A stretch of DNA of 64,000 nucleotides from Mytilus californianus (GCF_021869535.1 NW_026262690.1:62256995-62320994), one strand, 5' to 3'. Positions 1-10,643 are shown, counted from the stretch's first letter. Made by a program: numbers and translations. The notes: a model not told the origin generated them from the letters alone.

Positions 1-404
1 TGTCAACGGACATTTGACGCCCCATATAGAACTGGTTCTGAAAGTAACAGAGGGCTTTGTTGAACAGAGTAAGAAATATTGTCTATTTGGATAAACGAAG
101 AAGGATTGCAATATAATTCATTTGACAGCATCAACATATATCTATTCATTGGCCTTCTTCCCACACCCACATGTACGATTTAATATTAATCACTCATAAT
201 TAAATGTTGGAACATTTTTATCATAAAAGGGCTCCTTGATGCTTAGAATAAGCTTGCCTTCCGCCGATTTAAAGTTTATGTTCATGTTTCATAATATACG
301 TATATGCATGAACATACTTTTACTTTAAGGTTTAAGTGCTGCCAAAGAAAGACCGTTAGAAATTGTCAGTTTCGATAGTCAGAAAATTGGTTCTCACTAC
401 AAAG

Positions 405-462
405 ATGGTGCTACCACTGGTTGTATTAATATGGATCTTCTTACAACCATCATATGCTCAAG
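405..462 (+). CDS. Signal-peptide exon of the Ig/C-type-lectin gene
   Basis: ATG at 405 opens 19 codons, MVLPLVVLIWIFLQPSYAQ, followed by a single G and a consensus donor GTAAGT at 463. The peptide is a textbook secretion signal: a hydrophobic core (LPLVVLIWIFL) and small residues at the likely cleavage point (SYA-Q). The exon ends in phase 1, the phase in which every intact Ig exon downstream begins, so it can splice to any of them; with a family A or B exon the shared codon becomes GCT (Ala). I infer it is exon 1 of the array gene, across a ~14-kb first intron full of transposons. An upstream promoter was not identified with confidence. It is too short to stand out as an ORF. Confidence 0.72.
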
Positions 463-1417
463 GTAAGTCATACTAAAAGCATCATATTTAGTGTTTGTGT
501 GTATATATGTAGGGAGAAGGCGTACTTGATGCTTGTCGATGGCCAAGATTTTGACAATTTCAATTTATAACAAGAAGTCACCCAGTTTGATTACAATTTA
601 GATCTATGGTGATTTGCTATTGTTGAAGCATAAGCAAATGACCGATAAGTCTCAATTGCTTCAAGTTTGAATTGTTAACTATTTTTAACGATAGAGAAGT
701 CACGTGTTAAAAAAATGTACACAAACATTTTATAGAAATTGATTTTTTTTAGATTAACCGGTTATTTTTTAATAATAGAAAGGAAAACTGACACTTCATC
801 ATAGCCGTTGTTTTTGTGTCATTACAATCTTCACTGGGTTGTTACCTTTGGTCTTCTTTTAGTTCTGGTGTGTGCTATCCGTCCAGTGGCCATGGCTTTG
901 TTAGGTCGTATGTTAAGTGGTGCATTTTGTTTGAATTTCAAGATCCAAAATAATGTGACCGTTCTAAAAGCTGTCAGACAGACTTGCATGTTCTGTTTAT
1001 GTCCCTTTGTATATTCTCTAAACGTTTGGAATATTTGGCTTTTCAAACTTCAAATGGTCTCGAGCGTTTATCTGATGAAGTATATTCCGGAAACACGTAT
1101 AGTTAGCGTGCTATGCGCCTAACTTGGTATCTTCATCCTTTTACTCAATCGGTATTACTGTTGGTGGACTCTGCTATGAAGGGAACCTTCCGCTGCCGTA
1201 CACATAGCTTCAACACTTATTAGATATTTAACTTTCCGCGCCCCAGTAGTACAATTTTTGGCACTTGTTATTAAATATTACACTTCGTTTATGAATTGAC
1301 AGATCATTATTTTTGACAATTGTACTTCATCAAGCAAAATGTGCCTTTATTACATGCTATAATTTTTTTTGTTTAGGCACTTTTGAATTCTTAATCGGCT
1401 GCGCTAGGAAGGTACTT
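463..1417 (+). other. Intron sequence without recognised feature
   Basis: AT-rich non-coding sequence after the signal-exon donor. Open frames on both strands between 808 and 1122 have no recognisable domain, and I treat them as chance. Confidence 0.5.
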
Positions 1418-2095
1418 CTTTAGCTCAGTTGGTTAGAGCTGCTCTGAATGGAACACAGAGCTCTCTGGTTTGAATCAGAAGTGACGATTTGTAACCTTTT
1501 GATGAGATTCATGCTCTCCAATTAAATATATTGGTCTTTCCAAACTTTTGGTCTCAAGTGTTACTGATAAGGGTTGAAATAATAATAATAAAGCTTTTTT
1601 AAAGCTGGGGTGATTTAAAAAAAATATACATAAGATATTCTCTACAGCACATATGCTTTTGGAATGACTTGTAAGAATTAACAAATATGCAGTTTGATAT
1701 TAATTGTCGAAATGCGCATTTGGTGCATTAAAATTGGTACCGTTTATGTATTTACTACCACTGGGTCGATACCTCTGCTGTTGGACTGTTAGTATCACCA
1801 GCCCAGTAGCCAGTACTTCGGTACTGGCATGAAAAACGGATATTGTTTGATTAAAATTTGCTGTTATAAAATTTTGAAAATTATTCTAAGTTAAGGAATA
1901 TATCTCCATCATTCAAAGCTCTGTTTCCTTGTCCTGATTTGGCTACATTTTAGGTCCTTGTTGGTTTTATCTGCTCTTCAACATTTGTATTAGATATTGG
2001 ATATTTAAATATTGTGGCCTTGATCATCACTGAAGAGACAATAATTGTCGAAATGCGCATCTTGTGCATTAACATTGGTACCGTTTATGTTATTA
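1418..2095 (+). repeat. tRNA-like SINE head with repeated 3' motifs
   Basis: Positions 1420-1485 carry a tRNA-like box A (TTAGCTCAGTTGGTTAGAGC) and a degenerate box B (GGTTTGAATCA). A possible acceptor stem overlaps the T arm, so it is not a functional tRNA. A motif around ATTGTCGAAATGCGCAT...GGTACCGTTTATG occurs twice, at about 1704-1750 and 2041-2092, with the block CCCAGTAGCCAGTACTTCGG between. I interpret this as SINE-type dispersed repeat with a duplicated 3' module. Confidence 0.45.
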
Positions 2096-2857
2096 TTCAA
2101 AACAAGTAGAGAGCGCTATAATTATAGATGGTAACATACGCAATAAGAGTTGATATAGCTAAACACATGTAAAACAAGCTGGTGTAAAAATAAGTCACAT
2201 AAAAGCTGGTATAATAAGCATACAATTTAAAAACATTAAAGATGGATATATTATGACATACGCTGGTAAAAAGACAACAATAACAAGAACAACATAAAAA
2301 AGCTTATGCACTTACACTCGTCAACTTCAAAATTTTTTTAAACTAAATAGCATTTTTTTTTATCTCAAAAGGCATCAGGTAGATCATTCTATAACGCAGA
2401 TTCTTCTTTATTGAATTTCTTTACCATAGGTTGCTCTGATTCAATTAAGCCATGGTTATGATTATCATAATAAGATTAAAAAACAATCAGAAGCCTTGTA
2501 ATTTTAATCTTGAACTATATATATTTACTTATTTTCATTCGACTTTCTTACAAAATTGCGACATTTGTTCTGTATGCATTCGAATTTCTGTTTGTTTTGT
2601 ATCGGTTTTTTAAATTTGGATCGTAACATTTGCTTATGAAAAGAGCTATTTTTAACTCTTAATTCGAATCATATATGATCATATATGCCAGAAGTCTTTT
2701 TTATGTATTCCGGGTTGATTTCATCGGTGCATCCATGATAATTAATCAGTTCAGAAACATACAATAAATAGAAGTATGAAATCGGTTTTATACATTTTTG
2801 ATACGTAACCGTTCAAGCAAATATTTTGGCATATCAGAACAAGCTACAAATTTAATT
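2096..2857. other. Intron sequence, nothing recognised
   Basis: AT-rich, with no ORF with domain content, no clear tandem repeat and no terminal inverted repeat seen. Confidence 0.4.
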
Positions 2858-3005
2858 GATTGATGTTTAATGCCACGTTCAGCACTATTTGCTATTTCGT
2901 GGCTGCCAGTTTTTATTACTTATAACATTAGTCGAACGTACCTGTCACGTGCGGGATTCGAACTCACACCCTTAGTGTTAATAATAGCGATACAAATCGG
3001 ATAAA
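2858..3005 (-). repeat. Fragment of tRNA-Ser/Leu-like SINE
   Basis: On the minus strand this matches the SINE seen nearly complete at 55,131-55,395 and 18,757-19,020: the 3' tail (TTGATTGATGTTTAATGCCAC on the plus strand) and the box B region (GGGATTCGAACTCACA, complement of the T loop). The middle is deleted. Confidence 0.6.
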
Positions 3006-3410
3006 TTCTTTTCAATTTAATCAGACACAAACAGTTATACTAGGTAACTATTCCTCTGACAAAATACCAGTGAGCAGCAGGATATGTATTTTCCAAATAC
3101 ATATACACTGAAAGTATAAAGTATTACAAGTAACACTTCTATTGGCAGCATTACAAGAAGGAAGACTTAAAAGTAGAATGAACAATAATGAAATTTCTAT
3201 CCCATATGATGACATCCTGATTAAAAGCGAAGAAACACCAGGTCTGATAACGAACAAACATACAGATAAATCCGATGCGGCAAAGACAGTTCTCTTTCTT
3301 TTGACTAGTGATTAATTACCTGAACAAATTAGTTGTGGTGCTGCAGTTTATTGCTAATAGCATGCAGGACCACTACTGACTGTTTCAAGAAGAAATTCCT
3401 TGATACTTAC

Positions 3411-3540
3411 CCATACCTACATGATTGGTGTTTAATGCCACTTTCAACACTATAGTGTTATTTTGTGACTGTCAGTTTTTATCGGTGGAGGAAGCCGGAA
3501 AGCCCGAAGAGAACCATCGACCTTGGGTAGAAAACTGACA
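3411..3540 (-). repeat. SINE, 3' half, split by the Ngaro/PAT-type element
   Basis: Same SINE family, minus orientation: GATTGGTGTTTAATGCCACTTTC, then the body up to AAAACTGACA at 3531-3540. The family continues at this point with ATCCTAATCAATTGAGATTG, which is found instead at 8239, after the element. The two pieces are therefore one SINE interrupted by a 4,698-bp insertion. Confidence 0.8.
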
Positions 3541-3616
3541 GTACACACTATACTTATATATGGCAAAAAATATCTCAAACACAATTTTACAATTGCCGAT
3601 CGCCCACAAGACTAGA
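3541..3616 (-). repeat. Split direct repeat Y, 3' terminal copy
   Basis: The 3' end of the element on its coding strand, directly abutting SINE sequence at 3540. Confidence 0.88.
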
Positions 3617-3980
3617 AGGACACCGGATTTTATTATAATCTATCATTAATACACATACTAATTTTATGCAAATAATATCTATATACATATAAACAATATT
3701 CAAGCTTTCAATACGAATTAAAAAAAAAATTACTCTGTCATAAACGAACCCGCCGGCCAGGAAAAACCAACAACCAAGTTACCTTAGTCGATATGGAAAC
3801 CTGTGTCCAAACCCTAATGCTCGGAAGATCGTCTCGAGAGGTGTACATTGGACAGTACTGAAAATTGGCTTATGTTTACATAAACAAAATACAACAAAAT
3901 GTATACTGTTAAGCAATATACCTATATATAGTACAAAATAAGAAAGAATCAAACAATAATGAACCAACATTATATCTGAA

Positions 3981-4147
3981 CTTGACCAGTTCGAAGTTGG
4001 CGAGAGAATGGTCTAATTGGGAAATTAACCCGCGAAAAATGACCACTCACGTGATACTACAATTAATATCACGTGTCCATACATATATATGAAAGAACCG
4101 TTAGTACAATAATTTTCTTCTATACTTCGAAACGCAGAAAATTATAA
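3981..4147 (-). repeat. Split direct repeat X, internal copy
   Basis: 167 bp, identical by reading to 8072-8238. It contains an inverted repeat with CACGTGATA and TATCACGTG arms (about 4048-4076). It directly abuts repeat Y at 4148, with the junction ATTATAA/GTACACAC, the same bases that form the two outer ends of the element. Confidence 0.9.
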
Positions 4148-4222
4148 GTACACACTATACTTATATATGGCAAAAATATCTCAAACACAATTTTACAATT
4201 GCCGATCGCCCACAAGACTAGA
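4148..4222 (-). repeat. Split direct repeat Y, internal copy
   Basis: 75 bp starting GTACACACTATACTTATATA and ending ACAAGACTAGA. It matches 3541-3616 except for one A in an A-run. It lies between the recombinase stop and repeat X. Confidence 0.88.
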
Positions 4223-4260
4223 GAACTCAAAGAAAGGGCTGAAACGAAAAAATGTTATGT

Positions 4261-5290
4261 CTATAAACCTAAATTCTTAGAAACTGAAATTCTATTATCA
4301 AACGAATCTGCAATGTATCCGTCTTTACTTAAATCAGATTTCCAACGCCCATGCCTCTTTATACATCTCTCATTAACATCTGACTTAGCTGCAGCCGAAG
4401 CACCACCTGAACGTAATGAGTGTAAACCTAAGTTAAGCTGAGGAGCAACCATTTTTAACCTTTTAACGATATTTTGCCTGGCCGCTGTATAACTAAGTTT
4501 CTTATTCTTATAAATTAACTTAGCTGTACCACCCGATCTAAACATGGGTCTGAAAACAAAATGATCAGAATGAACGTCCAAACCAGATAAACCCAAATAA
4601 CGCTTATACATCAGAAGGGGACATGCTTGAGAACTCCCTTTAGAAATCAAAATTTCGTTGCCTTGTCTATATTGATCAGTTTTGCTATGTGACAAAAAAA
4701 TAGACATGTATTCATCATATATCTTAATGTCCTTACAAGTTAATGAACTTAATTCGTCAAAACGTAAAAAACCTGCATATATAAGCTATAAGTATCATAG
4801 CCAAATCCCTAATCACTAATAAGTCACTAGAATCCTGATATATAGTACATAGTTCTATAAGCATAATGTTGTCAACTGGATCTTTTTTCACGACTGGTTT
4901 ACCGTTCAGCCTTTTGCAAGATTCTAATAGAAATGTAATGAATGAATTGCTTGTAGGGTCTATGTAACCGTTTAATTCGTGAGCCCATTTTATAGAATAA
5001 ATTGCGGACTGCAATACACTTGGTGAAGAATGTTTATCAATAAGAAATGTTAAATATAACGCTACATGTACAGGTTCGGCTGGTAAATCAGAAAAACCAT
5101 GTTCAGTAATGAATGACTTCCAACGATTAAAGCCGGCGAAGTACTTCTTTGACGTATTTTCACTTTTCGAATCAACTATATACAAAGCCATCTTTCCTGC
5201 CAAAGATCTCAACACATTGTTTTCTCCAACACCACTGCTCACAACGGCATTCTCAACGTTCTGTCTCAGTTTTAAACCTAAAAAACGCAA
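4261..5290 (-). pseudogene. Tyrosine recombinase of the YR element, frameshifted
   Basis: Two overlapping-in-sense pieces cover one recombinase. The first (5290-4757) contains the SAM-like core-binding domain (ENTSKKYFAGFNRWKSF). The second (4707-4261) holds the catalytic H-x-x-R (HSLRSGG, ~4410-4430), the HGRW motif (~4345) and the nucleophile Tyr in DGYIAD (~4310). The frame breaks near 4770-4780 in a short TATATA stretch that looks 4 bp longer than expected, just before the first catalytic Arg (second frame). The start is unclear: the frame is the same as the RT ORF and is separated from it only by TAA TAA GGA TTT. The first ATG is at 5191. Confidence 0.85.
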
Positions 5291-5299
5291 AAATCCTTA

Positions 5300-8071
5300 T
5301 TAAAATTTGATAACTAAAGCAATCATGCTAAATCTTAGAGGATTTTCACAAAAAATCCCATTTTTTCCGGTACCCCTTACTATAATGTTGTCTCTAGGCA
5401 AATAAATAACCTCTTGTATAAAATCTCTAAATCCGCCGTCTTTATATAAAAGTGGCCAATAAGGAGCAGATTTCCATTCGGGAATAACCAACATGCATTT
5501 GGCCTTGTCCTTAATGATCTTGTTTATTGTCATGGCAACTAATGATGGAGGTGGCACTAACCAATTAGTATCACCTCCCCAAAATTGACTGAAAGCGTTT
5601 ATTGCCTCAGTACCTGGGCACCAAATTCTCGAATTAAAACGAGAGGTCTGTGCATTGTAATGAGTAGAAAATCTGTCAATAGTAAAAGGACCAAATTTAC
5701 AACTAAGATCATGGAAAACATTCCTTTCAATACTCCAATCATCGGGATCAGTGTGTCTACTTAAAAAATCGGCATGCTTATTCTCAGTTCTCGGTACCCA
5801 ATTGGTTTGTAAACCTATACTCTTCTTCGAGCAAGATTTATGAATATCTGTTACAACCTTCTGTAATTTGTAATTTTTGCTACCAACATTCAATATATGT
5901 GTCACATTCTTATTATCAGAATTTACTTTAACTGTTCTGTTTTCAAGGAATGAATCATATGTGTTCAAAACTCTTCTTACCGTCTCTAATTCACGCCAGG
6001 TAGAACTTTCAAATTGTTCACCCGCAAACCAATTTCCATAAATCTCATGATTTTCACTCTGAAAATCCAAAACTGTGGAGAAATATCCACCAAAGCCTAC
6101 ATCTGAGGCATCACAAAATAACTCAATATCATAAATGTCAGTTAAATTAACCGAACAAATATCAACACCTACAAGATTAAGTGTTCTGCAAGAGTTTTTC
6201 CAAAAACCAAGCTCATCAATAGCCTCTACTGTTATTTTAACAGGTGCGTTCCAACTAGCACGCGCTTGAACACAATCATATAAAAATCTTGTGTTCAGTC
6301 TTACAATATCACCCAAGACGATTTGCATTGAAATCAGCTGACCAATAATACTAGCCAATGTTCGAGCACTGAACAAAAGTACCCCTTTACCAATATCGCT
6401 TAAAATACGATTCGCAGCTTTTTCTGCTTTGTCAATTCTCTCATCACTCACACAGATTTTTCCTATCTTTGTGTCCCAAATATAACCTAACCATTTCACA
6501 TACTGTGAAGGGAACCAGCTACATTTTTCATGTGCAATCAAAAATCCAAGAACTTCCAATTTTTGTTTTACCTCTTGACTAGTTTTAAGACACGAGCTCA
6601 AATCTCGATCACCACCTAAACCATCATCCAGAAACATGATGATCCTTTTGCCTTCAGATCTCAAATGTTTGACCAGTTCTTGTAGTATTTTTGAAAAAAT
6701 ATACCCAGCCGTAGCTAAACCAAAAGGCAGTACATTAAAAACAAAGTATCTAACTTTGCCTTCAAAATCCCATGAAAATCCTAAAAAACTTCTATGTATT
6801 TGACAAATCTCAATATGATGATAAGCCGACTTAAGATCAAAAGAAAACAGAAAATCATCTTTCTGAAACATTTCTCGGGCTATTTTTGTATCTTCATACT
6901 TAAATCTGAATTTGAACAAATGAATGTTTATATGTCTACAATCTAGTACAAGTCTAGGTTTGCTCGATTTGTTGTATGCGACCGTTAAAGGGTTAACTAC
7001 CTGTGGAACCTGTTGTACCTCAGAAATACATTTTTTCTGTAAAAGATTGCCGATCTCATCTTGAACAAATATCTTATTGTTTAATGACGATCTGTTGTTT
7101 TTAATTACAGCGTGTTGAGGCTCGGTTTTGAATGGTATTTTATAACCGTTTTCAATAACGTCAATAATGTGTTTGTTTTCGGTAATCAATTTCCATTGAC
7201 CTATATTGACCTTGAGTCTACCAACTGGCGAGACGCATTCATGCTGAACGGTTGTATTCGTATCAATACACATTACCGTCTGAGCATTTTTAACAGTATT
7301 CACTTCTGTAACAAGATTATTACTTGAAGTATTGGCTACAGGCACAAAGTGACCTTGTATTACATTAATGTTATCAAAAACTAAAATTTGTGAATAAGAA
7401 TTACTTATCTTATTTTTCATATCTGGACATTCGTCTATCCAATGACCCTTATTTCCACACTTGAAACATCTTCCAGGCTTAACCGATTTGGTTTCTTTCT
7501 CTGGGTTCCTGCTATAAGGTGTTGGTCTTGGTTTGCCTTTCTTTACTTTTTCTGCCTTACTCTTTCTTTCCGCTCTAGACTGAGCCCTCATCATTTTCTT
7601 TTCGTCTTCTGAGTCGTCAGCGATAGGATTAGCTACGTACTCACTGACGACTTTCCATCCAAGTTGGGAAGAGTCGGCCAGTTTTATAAGTTTTTGCCTT
7701 TCACGCACTAAGTCAATACCTTCAATAATCTTCATCTTTGCTATCTGCACAGAATCAATTCCCAATTCTGGAGCCTCCAGGTTAGCTTTAGCTTCCTTCA
7801 GCTTGGTTAACACTTTCACCTCATGACGATACTGGTTTTCGTTTCCTTTACGCTGAAAACTATAATTGTCAGTCATTGTTTCTTCAAGCTTGGCTATCTG
7901 AGTTTGGGAAATCTCCTGCTGTGACTGTTGCAGATTTGACTGGAAAGATGTAAGCCTACTATCCATCACTGTAGTTATGCTGTTTAGAAGATCTTGCTGT
8001 GAAGAGGAAACTGCATTTTTCACCTCGCGTAGAATTACTGCCTTAATTGAATCATCTAACTCGGTGTCCAT
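5300..8071 (-). CDS. Gag-like / reverse transcriptase / RNase H polyprotein of the YR element
   Basis: One open frame of about 923 codons if it starts at the ATG at 8071 (MDTELDDS), which lies at the inner edge of repeat X; the frame stays open up to 8137. Residues ~30-190 are charged and coiled-coil-like. A CCHC zinc knuckle (C-F-K-C-G-N-K-G-H...C) lies at ~202-215. Reverse transcriptase follows, with catalytic motif A (FDLKSAYHH, Asp ~412), motif B (PFGLATAGYIFSK) and motif C FLDD at ~480-483. RNase H begins near Asp ~654 (FCDASDVGFGG), with later acidic sites (NSDNKN) and NKHADFLSR. The C-terminal part (GPFTIDRFSTHYN...WLVPPP) is the segment usually found before the recombinase in DIRS-like elements. 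The frame looks intact and ends with two consecutive TAA codons. Confidence 0.9.
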   Translation of the reverse strand: MDTELDDSIKAVILREVKNAVSSSQQDLLNSITTVMDSRLTSFQSNLQQSQQEISQTQIAKLEETMTDNYSFQRKGNENQYRHEVKVLTKLKEAKANLEAPELGIDSVQIAKMKIIEGIDLVRERQKLIKLADSSQLGWKVVSEYVANPIADDSEDEKKMMRAQSRAERKSKAEKVKKGKPRPTPYSRNPEKETKSVKPGRCFKCGNKGHWIDECPDMKNKISNSYSQILVFDNINVIQGHFVPVANTSSNNLVTEVNTVKNAQTVMCIDTNTTVQHECVSPVGRLKVNIGQWKLITENKHIIDVIENGYKIPFKTEPQHAVIKNNRSSLNNKIFVQDEIGNLLQKKCISEVQQVPQVVNPLTVAYNKSSKPRLVLDCRHINIHLFKFRFKYEDTKIAREMFQKDDFLFSFDLKSAYHHIEICQIHRSFLGFSWDFEGKVRYFVFNVLPFGLATAGYIFSKILQELVKHLRSEGKRIIMFLDDGLGGDRDLSSCLKTSQEVKQKLEVLGFLIAHEKCSWFPSQYVKWLGYIWDTKIGKICVSDERIDKAEKAANRILSDIGKGVLLFSARTLASIIGQLISMQIVLGDIVRLNTRFLYDCVQARASWNAPVKITVEAIDELGFWKNSCRTLNLVGVDICSVNLTDIYDIELFCDASDVGFGGYFSTVLDFQSENHEIYGNWFAGEQFESSTWRELETVRRVLNTYDSFLENRTVKVNSDNKNVTHILNVGSKNYKLQKVVTDIHKSCSKKSIGLQTNWVPRTENKHADFLSRHTDPDDWSIERNVFHDLSCKFGPFTIDRFSTHYNAQTSRFNSRIWCPGTEAINAFSQFWGGDTNWLVPPPSLVAMTINKIIKDKAKCMLVIPEWKSAPYWPLLYKDGGFRDFIQEVIYLPRDNIIVRGTGKNGIFCENPLRFSMIALVIKF

Positions 8072-8238
8072 CTTGACCAGTTCGAAGTTGGCGAGAGAAT
8101 GGTCTAATTGGGAAATTAACCCGCGAAAAATGACCACTCACGTGATACTACAATTAATATCACGTGTCCATACATATATATGAAAGAACCGTTAGTACAA
8201 TAATTTTCTTCTATACTTCGAAACGCAGAAAATTATAA
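8072..8238 (-). repeat. Split direct repeat X, 5' terminal copy
   Basis: Terminal copy upstream of the RT ORF. It probably holds the element's promoter (inference), since transcription must start at this end. It carries the same CACGTG-armed inverted repeat as the internal copy. Confidence 0.88.
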
Positions 8239-8336
8239 ATCTTAGTCAATAAAGATTGGAGTCGAGTGCACCTGCCATATGCGTGATTCGAATTCACAAC
8301 CTCAGTATTGACAGGCTAGTGATACAAATATAGATA
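8239..8336 (-). repeat. SINE, 5' half, split by the Ngaro/PAT-type element
   Basis: Starts with ATCTTAGTCAATAAAGATTG, exactly where the SINE broke off at 3540. It continues through GTCGAGTGCACCTGCC and the box B complement (GTGATTCGAATTCACA). The extreme tRNA head is decayed. Confidence 0.8.
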
Positions 8337-9185
8337 TGAAAAAGTAGAAAAATAGATTTGCATTTCTTATTACGGCGAAACCAGACATGCGTCAGAAATT
8401 GACCATCAACCAGTTGATTATTTTTTGTATATAAGTATATAAAGAAGAGATAAGGTAGAAGAGCAACTAGTCTAGCTTGTGAACCTGACAGGTATTATAA
8501 TGTTATTAGAGTACCGAGTTAGTGACTGTCGAACCTCCTTTGACTTCGTTTATTAAAAAAGAAATTTCCGGTTGAGAAAAAGAAGTGTTCCAAATAGAAT
8601 TGTTTTATGTTCATCGCGAAGCAGAGATGAGTACAGGATCCCAAACGTAGAAGACATAAATCGTACATTATTATCTGGATGCTTTGTTACAGTGGGGTGT
8701 CAACCCTATGTGGATCATACATTGCCCCTGATAAAGTGTGATGTATTGAGAATAAAAATCAAACGCAACCCAATTATAAAAGAATAGAGCAAATATATAA
8801 TATAAGAGACATATAATACAATAGCATATGTCTCTGATAATAGTCAAAACACAGGGAATAGTAAAAGCAGCAAAGTACATATACTTAAGACTTAGGATCA
8901 ACAACAACTTATCTTAGAATACAGACCTTAAAATCAGCAACGACCTATCTTGGAAATTTATACATGACTTTAAATGAATATTACTTATATTACTTTATAT
9001 CCACATCAACACGTTGAAAAGAAAGCAAACAACATTCACGGCTTTTCTTAGTAGAAACATCAGCTCATATCCAAGAAAGTTCCAAGACACAATGCTAAAC
9101 AATTGAGACCCATTTACTTATTGTGTGAAAAATGAAATGCGGTTGATTTGTCATGGGTCACTAGAAGATCACCAGTAGCATCATA
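8337..9185. other. Intron sequence, no supported gene
   Basis: AT-rich. Frames at 8572-8787 (+) and 8671-8907 (-) have no domain features. Confidence 0.4.
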
Positions 9186-9440
9186 TGTATGCTTTAACAC
9201 ATTTAATGGTATACATTGAATGAGATGAGAATAAGAACATAGGTCATCATGCTCTACAAAGTAGTGCATAAATTAGTGACTAAACCTTATTCAAGAAGGA
9301 GAATCTTATTCTCAAAATCTAGAGGTCAATATAATGGATATCAGCTTCAGTATCCAGTGACACAAACATTTGATCTTTCTATCATCATTAGAATGTGGAA
9401 TGATTTACCAACTGAGCCAAGGAGGGATGGAATGGAATTG
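9186..9440 (+). pseudogene. LINE-type reverse transcriptase, C-terminal remnant
   Basis: The frame at 9249 reads MLYKVVHKLVTKPYSRRR... and ends ...FDLSIIIRMWNDLPTE. This matches the general pattern of the tail of non-LTR retrotransposon polymerases: a LYK(I/V)v..LV start, a basic patch, then (R)xWNxLP. Only this tail is present; no RT catalytic motifs were found upstream. Family (CR1/jockey-like) not determined. Confidence 0.5.
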
Positions 9441-9489
9441 CAATCCTGTTGGGGAGAAGTTGACACAGGGTATCATTATCGTATCTAGG

Positions 9490-9640
9490 GAAACGACCAA
9501 CAGACAAACAACAGTGCACAAAACACAACATAGAAAACTAAAACAATGAGCAACAGGAACCCCACCAAAAACTGGGGGTGATCTCAGGTGCTCCGGAATG
9601 GTTTGCAGATCCTGCTCCACATGCGACACCCGTCGTGTTT
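9490..9640 (-). repeat. Fragment of Penelope-associated 3' repeat
   Basis: The complement matches the block at 11,870-12,000: ACGGGTG...ACATGTGGAGCAGGATCTGC...GGTACTCC-like...CAGTTTTTGGTGGGGTTC. A weaker fragment of the same family lies at about 9,880-9,950. No coding content. Confidence 0.55.
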
Positions 9641-10194
9641 CTCCTAAAAATATGTTAATAGGCTATATCAAGTGATAAGGTATCACACAATAGCGGATTG
9701 GTAATCGACTCTTATCTAACCCTAAGACATCACCAAATTCGTAATCCATCGGTCATGTAAATTTTTTAACCCTGAAACTTGACCAAATGTGAAATTTTGA
9801 AATTGAAACGTTTTTCACGACAAAGGATAGACAAGACTGTTACCGATATAAACAACACAGACATTGAATAATTAAAAAGCATAAAGAACAACATGTAAAA
9901 CTAAAGCAAGAGCAACACGAACCCCTTTAAAACAAAACTAGGGGTGATTGAATGAATTAAGCATTCAAGAAAGTTACATGCCTGTGCAAGTTTAAATGCA
10001 TTAAAAGAAAAAAAACTTTTATTAATAGCAGTTGTGTACCATTTCTTAGATTGTACTCACCTAGTCTGTTTTTAGCTATTGTTATTATTTAGTGTCCATT
10101 GTTTGCCATTTCTTCGTTCTTTACTTTTTATAAATCTTTTGTTTTAATTCCTCCTGAACATTTGGAAATTTGCTTGGATAAAATCCTACTTAGT

Positions 10195-10643
10195 AGTTTG
10201 CACTTTTGTAAATAAATGCAATGCAATTTCCCATAGGAACTCCTTTTACGGCAAAAACTGTGTCACTTTTACTATGAAGTTTCGTAAAAAATTTATATCC
10301 TAGAATGGAAAGTTCATTTGCACTACTAATTTTTCAAAGGTCAAAATATCGGGTTGTGCGGCATTTTTCAAAATTTATATGCGTCGAACTTCTAAGAGTT
10401 TTAACTTATACTAAAATTCTGTATTACCCCTCCCTTCACTTTGGGTCTTCCTTCGAATTCGATTTAGCCGCGATTCATGTGTATTTATACTGGTAACATT
10501 CCAAATTTATGTCTCTACGATATGAAACATAGAGATCATATCCGGGAACCAGTAGGTAAACAAAACAAAATGTCTATGAATATTATATATATCCCCAAAA
10601 TAGGCGTGGTTTGTGAAACAACTGTATTTACAAAGTGCAACCT
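10195..10643. mobile_element. 449-bp TIR element (AGGTTGCA type), copy 1
   Basis: Ends are AGTTTGCACTTTTGTAAATA on the left and TATTTACAAAGTGCAACCT on the right, which are inverted repeats of each other. It is flanked by AGT on both sides, and the equivalent intron position near 30,190 lacks the element (CCTACTTGGTGTGCATTG versus CCTACTTAGT...AGTATGCATTTG). No ORF of significance, so non-autonomous. A second copy is at 45,155-45,597, and a partial one at ~43,100-43,200. Confidence 0.75.

Larger units (their letters stand above)
3541..8238 (-). mobile_element. Tyrosine-recombinase retrotransposon, Ngaro/PAT type
   Basis: A 4.7-kb element on the minus strand. In coding orientation its order is repeat X (8238-8072), gag-RT-RNase H ORF, tyrosine recombinase, repeat Y (4222-4148), repeat X (4147-3981), a 364-bp unique spacer, repeat Y (3616-3541). 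This A1-ORFs-B1-A2-B2 arrangement of split direct repeats is the hallmark of PAT/Ngaro members of the DIRS order. The recombinase replaces an integrase, and no target duplication is visible, as expected. The two X copies read identical over 167 bp and the two Y copies differ by one A, so the insertion is young. It sits in a SINE inside the first intron of the lectin gene, antisense to it. Confidence 0.9.

Noticed and set aside
808-1122. 104-codon ORF in the first intron
   Set aside because: No domain, no splice context, and no conserved copy elsewhere in the window.
1418-1490. tRNA gene
   Set aside because: Boxes A and B are recognisable, but the T arm overlaps the acceptor stem and the fold is incomplete; more likely a SINE head.
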